Below, piece after piece: positions 36,301 through 45,398 of a stretch of 64,000 nucleotides of DNA. The translations under genes and the position numbers were made by a program. The stretch's first letter is position 1. The number at the start of each line of letters is the position of its first letter. Source of the stretch: Cordilura impudica (lineage: Eukaryota > Arthropoda > Insecta > Diptera > Scathophagidae); assembly GCA_963682025.1 (NCBI GenBank), contig OY821520.1, positions 138,392,738 through 138,456,737 of the forward strand, read 5' to 3'. Below the pieces are notes generated by a model that worked only from the letters and a program-made list of their open reading frames with translations, was not told the origin of the DNA and ran no database searches.

Positions 36301-39300
36301 AAGCAGTTCCAGCATTGAGTTTGTTTGTTCCTGGATTTCGATTTGTATTTTTTCCAAGAAATTATAATATTGGAAATTGTTCGTACATGTTTTAAGGCAG
36401 TTGGATTAAAATTTTTACGAACAAATTGAACTTTATAAACTGCATTATTGTTTGAACTGAATTTGGTGACTATTTCAGTTACGGAAGAAGGGGATAGGTT
36501 GTAGTTTTTTAACTCTTTGGAGATTTCTCAGAGTTTATGCGGGGTAAACCGTGTAAGAAGGTGGTGTATAACCTATTTTCTTTGGAGCCATAAGAATGAA
36601 ACTCCATCTTACTCTCTTTAAGTATTTGCTTGTAACATTCGTACATTTTATTACTTGGAGCAAAAATTTTGGTACCAAATGAAGAGTTAGCTTCTACAAC
36701 AATGGGTGGAGGTTTGTGTTCCTTAACATCGTTAATATTTGATACGGGAGTTACGTCCATATCATTGAGGCCAGCAAGCAGGCTAAATCTGTTGCTTGAA
36801 GTTGGCGCAATGTTTGGGTTAACAAAACCCGGAGGAAGTTTTGTCATCTTCTTGTTCGCAAGATTTCTTTTTGATGAAGATTTGGCCCCTCGGGCCATCG
36901 CTAAATTTTTATTCCTGTGTTAAGCTGAATTGTCTACCACGTGAGTTTAAATGAGATCAAGAATAGGCAATTGCAAAACCAAAAATATACACTTGTTCTT
37001 AATTTTAAATAGTTGTAGATACTCTAAGCGCTTTAATTATTTACACGACCGTTCGTAGAGTTAGATTCGAACTGAATATTTATGTAAAATGTTTTGTTCC
37101 TTTCGTAAATTTTTATGAAAATAATGTTTCTTAAGTCTGTATAGCTTTTCTTTAATTCAAACTGTTATTACTTAAAATAATAATTTATAAAAAAATTGTA
37201 TTACTGCAGTGCGTTTCATAATTATAAGGACGGGAGTTTGAAGTAAGAATAGTGAAGAAAAAACATACAGCAAGAGATGAATAATAATAAAAATTAAGTA
37301 TATTACAATTATTAAAATCATAGCTGGCAAGTGCCGTAAGTGTCATTTCGGTAAGGCAGAGTGTGCTTTCTAGTTGAATTGAGTGAGGGCCCTCTTTAGT
37401 TCAGAACGGGTTACTGAACTAGTTCCCTTTTCTAGATCAATAGGAGCTTTGCCACTAGCTGATTTATATTAATAAACACAGTTAATAAAATATAAGATAT
37501 GACAAATTTTCCATTTTCTATTTCACAAATAGATAAAGATATAACAAATAAACAAAAAAAAAATAAAAAAATCCGCATGATCTTTTTTTGCATGAAGTCC
37601 TCTGTAATACAAGTAAAGATTAGCTTCTTAACTTTTTTACTTAAATATTTTTGTTAAATTTAATTTATTTCATATTTTAATATACTTATAAAAACAAGTA
37701 AGAAAATTATAGTCGGTTTAGACCGACTATACAATACCCTATACTATACCTATCCTATCTCTCAGGCCCAACTAACTGGATGTAGAAAATAAACATAAAC
37801 CAAATTTGAGTGGGATTTTTACTAATTTTTTCGGCTGCAGATATGAAAAAGTTCATATCGGATGCTACATCTATATGGGGACTAGGTCCAAAAATGGACC
37901 GATCCTGATCATGTTTGGTAAAGTCTCTTGTATTTTGCAAAAATATATACAAACAAAATTTGAGAAGAATCAGTGCAATATTTTTGTTTTTTGATAGATT
38001 TAAGTGAAGATCGGGATGCAGCTCTATATGGGGCCTATGACTAAGAGTTGTCCATTAGGGATCATTTTTGGACTACTGATTAATGGATGTAATATATACA
38101 TACATACAAACCCAATTTGACTAAGATTTGTATGATAATTTGGATCGTATGGTAATATATGTTGATATCATATGGGTCATTTGTATGGGGGCTAGGTCTG
38201 AACATGGACCGAATCTCACCAATTTCAATAGCGTTCATCCCATGGCCGATAAAAGATCAAATACCAAATTTCGTCAAAATATATTCCTATTTGCGACCTG
38301 CAGTTTGATTACAAGCTTTACATGGACACACAGACGGACGGACGGACAGCGTTAAATCGAATCAGATAGTGATTCTGATTCGATCGGTATAATTAAAGAT
38401 GGGTGTAGGTCAAATATTTTTGGTTGTTACAAACAGCAGCACAAAGTCATTATACCCAAACCACATAGTGGTATAGGGTATAATTAAACATGTTCCTTAA
38501 GCTTTGTTAAATTTTTTGTTGACTACACTGAATTTGAACAAGATAAAATTAGCGATCTCAGAGTAGTAATGAGAGAAATGGGGAGACAAATTAATCGTAG
38601 ATTGTGTTGTACAATTTTTTTAATCCAAAAATATGAAGGCAATTTGCCAACTCCGTAACTTTTGGAGCATACCTCGTACAATTTTTATTTAAAAAGGTAA
38701 AAAAAAAAATTAATTCAGGATTCAATATAAAAAAATGTATATATTTTTTCAGGGATGAGACGAGCAAAGCACACACATCCTGAATTTCTAAGATTTGTCC
38801 TCGAATATCTCAATGACAAGCTGATGTACACCCAATTAGGTCACAAAATGAAATGTTACAGATAGAAAGTGTATAATGCTATCAAACACTATGAAAAACT
38901 AAAACCAGAAAAAAACCACACGTGTCTACTAAAAACAAAGAACGAAACGTTTAAAATTTGCTAAGGATCATTTAAAAATAAAAATTAAAAATGGTGGAGC
39001 AATATTTTTCTACTGATGAATCAAACTTCAATCGCTTCGGATCAGATGGAAAAACACAAACTCAGAATTTGATCATATACACACATTAACATGATGTGAA
39101 ACATGGGGGAGGATGTGTATTAGTCTGGTGAAGCATTCCCTGGTATGGAGTGGGTTCAATTACGCGTATAGAGTGCACTAGTATAAAAACATTGTATGAG
39201 TTTCATTGTTTTTGTTTTAAAGGAATTAAAAGAATTTTTAAGTTTAACTAATGCGTGCTAATTAATTTGTCGATCAAATGGGTCAGTCGTTCAGAAAAAA

Positions 39301-40797
39301 TAAAATGTTAATCATTTTGGTTCAATTTATCAAGTCAGTCGTCGTGGTTAACAAAATATAAAAGGGCTTAAAAAATGGTAAAAAAAAAAAAAAAAAAAAT
39401 TAGTACGTTCTAATTTTTATTTTAATTTTATAACACGTGATATTTAAAATGTCGCCACTGTATATTCAAATGGTAGCGGTCTTAAGTATGCTTTTTATAA
39501 AAATTTTTAACGCCTATCTCAGAAGTATGAGCAAATCCAAATTAGGCGGATATATCAAACATCATCCCGAAAAGTGCATCAAAAAATATATATAAATTTT
39601 ATTAATTACCTTAATTATGCCAATAGCTCCAAAATGAGTTTCAATGTCTATTTCAGTTGATTCAGGATCCATTCCGGAAACAAAAATGGTATCTTCTTGG
39701 GTTATCAAATCCCCACCACTTCCGCTGCCAACTCCACCTCCTCCATAACTGCCGCTTCCTGCTCCTGTAATATAAAACCAATTAGTATGTGCTGTACAAA
39801 ATTCGGAATAGGTTTTATACATTCACAATTAAAGAAAGAAAGTTAATTTAACTACTCTTGGTACACACTCTCAAACAGAACTAAAAAATTTCATTAGATT
39901 TGTAGTTTATATAAATTTTTTTTATAGAAACCACTGCGTTTCTTTATCCAAAACGATACAATTTCAAATACGATCTATACTCATTAAACGCATGTATCTA
40001 TTTGGAAAACCATTTTATAACCTTTACACTGTTTTTATTAATAACATTTCGTACATATAAGTATGTATAACCCTTGATTCTTGAACATTTCAATAAACCA
40101 TCAGTATAAAACATTTGATTAAAAATACTTCAATCAGCTGATTTTCGTAATTTTTAGGTGTTAATTATATTTATAAAACGATATTATTTTCAACATTGTA
40201 ACAAAGAAACGCAGAGTTGAAATTAGTTCATTTTACAAATACCATAACCGATATAAAAAAAAGAGATCCAAAACATAAACATATTTTTGAAGCCTTAATA
40301 ATCCAGTAGTTTTGAAAACAACCATAAGTTTTTAATATACCTTTTTTTAATTCGTTGAAATAACAATGTACCGTATATTTCTTTACATTCATATAATTTA
40401 TCTGTACATTTCTATCCTATTTTATTTCTATCCGTAACTTCAATAGATATCGAGCGGTGTATATCTATATCTACATATCATGTAAATCCAACCAACATTC
40501 GCTATTGAATATCGTCACATAAATGCAAAAGCCGTACAAACACAAAAATTCCAAATCGTCTTTCTTTCACTTGTGAAAACGGTTAAAAATTGCGAGTTAT
40601 TAAATTTTTAACAAATTTAATTTCCTTAATAAATGTTCATTACTCTTCTCCATTGGGGCTATCAAATGATATTGAAAGCTTTTATTAAAGTAACTTCAAA
40701 GTCGAACAACTTTTAAAATTTTCATCCGATTTGGAAAAATTAAATCTCGTTAGAATTTTCTTTCACACAAATATATACGCTTTAATAGAAAACTTAA

Positions 40798-40832
<35 letters not shown>

Positions 40833-43800
40833 ATTCTAAGGAAAATCACTTCCCAATATTTAATACACATATGATAAAATGTATACGCTTGGAAAGCTAG
40901 ATTCTACTTCTGTTTCAAAAATATTAATTAAAAAATTCAACTGATATGTGTTAGAACCCAACCGAAAACGGGCGTTTCAGAATAAATTTTGAGGATGTTT
41001 CTGTTATTTTTAGGACTGATTACATTAAAATCAGTCTAGGTATGCTACGCTAGGTAGATTTTTAAGTATATTTTTACTGTAACACCGAGTTATTAATACA
41101 CATGTGGACAGTAAAATAGGTGTAAGTTTTTTTTTTAAATTTAACAGAAATTGTAAAATATAACTCCCAGAAAGAATATTAATAACTTTTTAATTTGGCA
41201 TCACTGTTTAAAAATGAAAATGGGGAATCACACTTATGAAAACGCTTGTAGTAATAAATGCAAAGAATTTTTTTGGATTGAGTTGCTTTCTGACGTGGAC
41301 AGTGAAATAGGTGCGCTTTGATTAAAGTTGTGAAACCTCAAGTTTTTTGTGATATTTTATAAACAAAAGTAAGTATTTAGGTGAAATCAACTTAATGGGG
41401 AATAAATGTAAATTTAAATTTAATTTATAACAATGTTAGATGGGTCGTGGACATCATTGCAGCGAAGAAGAAAGACGACTAGTTCAGCAGCTTCGAAAGG
41501 AAGGAAAAACCTACAAATCTATTGCCAAATCGTTAGGACGGTCTGAAAACTTCATAACAAATGCCTTAAAACAAAAAAAAAATATTGAGAGACGCGGCGC
41601 AATTAAAAAAACCTCTCCAGTTACGGATAATCGAATAGTAACTTTAGCTAAACGAGATCCTTTCAAGAGCTCTAAAGCAATTTCTAAGGAAATTGGAAAT
41701 GTTGTATCATCCCGAACGGTCCGACGAAGATTGGTGGCTGCAAAACTACCAGGTAAATAGCTCGGAAAGTTCCTTTACTCAGACAAGCTAATTGAAGAAG
41801 AGGTTAAACTTTGCTTTGGCTCATAAAACATGGTGCGGACCAGAAGGTGAAAAAAAGTGGCGAAATATCCTTTGGACCGACGAAACTAAAGTCAATTTGT
41901 TTGGTAATGATGCAGAAAGAAATGTTCGTCGTCCAAAAGGGAAAGAATTTCATATCAGATTTACCAAAAAGACTGTGAAACATGGGGGAGGAAACGTCAT
42001 GGTATGGGGCTGTTTTTCTTGGGAGGGAGTCGGTCCGATACATCTTATTGAAAACGTTATGGATAGATTTGTGTACAGGGATTTGTTGGAGACAGTTATG
42101 CTACCATATACAGAGGAAAATATGCCACTAGTATGGAGATTTCAACAGGATAATGATCGGAAACACTCATCAAAGTTAGTGAGTGAATGGTTTCGGGAAC
42201 ATAACTTGAACGTTGTTGAGTGGCCAAGTCAGTCCCCCGACCTCAATCCCATTGAGAACCTTTGGGGTGAACTTAAGCGACAGCTTTCTAAGCTTCCCTG
42301 TAGTAATAAAAAACAATTATGGGAAAATATTCAAAAAGCATGGTATAACATCCCGGTAGAAACTTGTCGTAAGTTAATTTCATCCATGCCTAAGAGGATT
42401 GAAGCTGTCCTTAAAAATAATGGTGGATATACGGGATATTAACTGCCTGGTTTGATGTTTATTCAAAACAGTAACTTTCATGTATAAATTGTTATGTTAT
42501 TTTTAAGTTTTTTCATATACACCTATTTTACTGTCCACATACAAATGGACGACTTTCTTGAATTTACGTTATTTTAAGTTTTTTTTTAGTGCTATCTTAA
42601 CTCTAAACTAATTTTTAAATACATGAAATATATGTACTTTATAAATTAATCTGAAAAATGAAAAAAAATAACAAAAAATATAAAAACCATACTCTACTTC
42701 AAATAAAAAAGTTCACACCTATTTTTCTGTCCACATGTGTAAATAAGAAGTATACAAATTTACAAGCTGTTAATATTTTTATAATTTCTTCCATATGCAA
42801 ATGTCATTTGATATGTATCTGAATGAGTCATCATCACATGATGGACCAGACATGCAAGATCATGCTTTACTTTTCGTATAATTTTAATAAACGCATTAAA
42901 TAATGGGAATATATGTGAGATTTTAAACCCATATTGGCTCCATCCATCTTTAAGGGAAAAAGTATTGTTACGACATTTTTCATTTCGGTGACGATATATA
43001 AAGTTTAAAATTACCAAATTAAATAAAGCTCGAAAATAAACACACACCTATAGTTATCTGATTGTTGAAGCTGCGGTCATGTATTATAAGTTTCGGTAGT
43101 AATTAAAATAAAATATAGTTCATATTATTGAAAACAAAGTGTTGCAAAACAAATTTAGTCCTAATGATGTTGCAAATGTTACGTTAACATATATAAAACT
43201 TTTTATATAAATTTTGATATCTCGATTAAAATTGAGTTGGAGATTGGGCAATTAACCCTTAATGAAAATGGTTCGACGATTATTGATCTGACTTCTTGAA
43301 TCTCAATTCAAAAAGGACATTTTATAACATTGTGTTGCATTATAGCCATACAATTTAATTAGTTCCATTTTATACCTAGTTGCTGAAACATTTTTTTTTA
43401 TTCAAATAAGCTAATTTCATTCATACTATTCATAATGTTTACTCTCTATCTGTTCCATATAAATTATGTTAAAAAAAATATTCTGGGTATTTGCATACTG
43501 CATTTTTAGTCAATGAGTAATTCAAAGTGAACATATGTTCGCACATATTATTGATATTTTATTCAAATATGATTCATATAGGCTGGCTTTTATTTGAATT
43601 ATTTAAATGTTTATGTAAAAGATTCTCACTCATAGTAGTCAACAGCTCTTGCAAATTCTGTAAATAGTGGATATAAAGCATTCCAATACACTGTTTTTGT
43701 TGTTATACTCGACTTTCAATATTAACAAAATGTGCTATAGAGCCATTTGCTAACCAAGACAGAGAACACTTATTGATAAATTATATATTTTCTTCTAAAG

Positions 43801-43890
43801 CCAAAACGTAAGTTAAATTTTAATTAAAAAATATATGTAAATGATAGATAATTTATAAATATTCACGAAATATTTAATGTTTATATTAAG

Positions 43891-43927
<37 letters not shown>

Positions 43928-45357
43928 GACCGTATTTAAAAACTAATATTTTAACTTCAATGATTGTAACTGAAAAAATCTTTTTCGAAAAAAAAGCACA
44001 ATCTCCATTTCCATTCAATAACGATCACTCAAAAAAAAAAATACCAGATTCTCGGTGGTTATATTTTAAACATAATTTAAATAAGTCGTACGTTATTTGT
44101 CCCTGACACTCGTAAGTAAATTAAATACAATAGTAAAATGGAATTACAAATTGTTATACATTACTCATTTGATAGAAGATTGCATAGCAATATGTTATAT
44201 TGCTTGCATTCAGTTTTTACCTTTATTGTAGTTGTCCTTGTTGCCGCCTCCGTTTCTAAAATAGGATTGTAATAGTAACTCATCATTTAACGGTTTGTAC
44301 AATATTCAAGTAGTATTTGTGTATAAATAATTTGTGGATAAATTGCAAAGTTCATTTTATTTCTGTTTTTAGCAAACGCAGATAAGCTTTCAATGCAATA
44401 TTTGTTGAAATGTAAACCACACAAGCAAGTACCATTTATCAGAGATGCGTTGTAATTTGTTTTTCATAGACAAGTTTGCTGTTGAGTTTTAACACGTTAT
44501 AACCATAATTTTTATTAAGGGTTATATTAATTTGACACCAGTAGAAACCATTGTATTGTTAAAATGTGTAAATTATTTTCACACTTTTTTGTTGTATTTT
44601 ACTTTGAATAGACCTTTTTATTAATACCGTACCACACTCTCATACACTTAGTTTGAAAACTTGAAAATACTTTTAAAATTTATTAAAGTTATTAAAATTA
44701 GTTTTGTTTAATGTACCTTACCCTATTATTAAAATAAAATTGCTTCGCATTTAGATCTGTTGATAATAAAACTAAATAATTGTCGTGTTAAGCAATAAAA
44801 AAATGCGTGGAAATATTGTATCATTACCAAAAGAACTTAAAAATTTAATGTGTAACAATTTTTTTTTCTCTATATATTCATAGATTTTCGGTTTGTTTCA
44901 ATTATTTTTTAAATTATCTAAGTTCACGACATCACCACATATCTTCTTTTAACCAAACTATATTTTTTTCTCGTTACATTTGTTTTAGCTTGATCCAACC
45001 AAATAATGCAGTGTCTACGACAAAGCTGCCCCCTCTTCCAAACTGTTGGATCTATGCGTTACAATATTAGTTTACAATATCTTTCGATTTCATTCAAATA
45101 CATGTTAAAATTACACTTTTTGGGATGGAGATATCCTTTTAAATAAAAATATTGGAACAAGTCTACTTTAAGGGCGACACGCCGATTTTTAAAATTTTTT
45201 TTGGAGGTGATTAGGAGAAATATTCTTTTTTGGTCGAACTTATTTTCGGAGTTATGGACCGACAAAGCTTTGACTTTGATTTGTATACTTTATTTAGTAT
45301 CGCGATTTTTTCAAAAAAAAATTTCATAATAGGACGGATAAATAATAGTAAATTTCC

Positions 45358-45398
<41 letters not shown>

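Larger units (their letters stand above)
32568..37075 (-). mobile_element. LINE-D: 3'-truncated jockey-clade LINE with nested insertions
   Basis: The same family as LINE-E and LINE-F, on the minus strand. The 5' end TCAGTTCGAATC is at 37075. ORF1 starts at 36898 ([11 protein letters not shown]..) and ORF2 starts at about 33030, reaching SWNCRSNN before the copy stops at about 32568. It therefore lacks the RT and 3' UTR, an unusual 3' truncation that points to a later deletion. It is interrupted by three insertions: 33166-33636, 33793-35895 and 35993-36224. Without those it is about 1.7 kb. Frameshifts are present (for example near 36540). It lies in sense orientation inside caz intron 5. Confidence 0.85.
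30349..39609 (-). other. caz: caz intron 5 (9.26 kb, transposon-filled)
   Basis: Donor AAG|GTAATTAAT at 39609, acceptor TTTTTAG at 30350-30349. It holds a satellite-bearing repeat, LINE-D with nested insertions, a DINE-like repeat and a Tc1 remnant. About 30540-30970 contains GGGCTCTAATCGTCGTATTCG, TCGATCGAAATTATTTTT and GAAATTTCGATTGATTTTCCTCGA, which resemble the MITE at 35993-36224 and may be an older copy interrupted by another small repeat. Around 31230-31310 is a weak [14 protein letters not shown] frame that may be a Tc1/mariner N-terminus relic. Confidence 0.85.
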
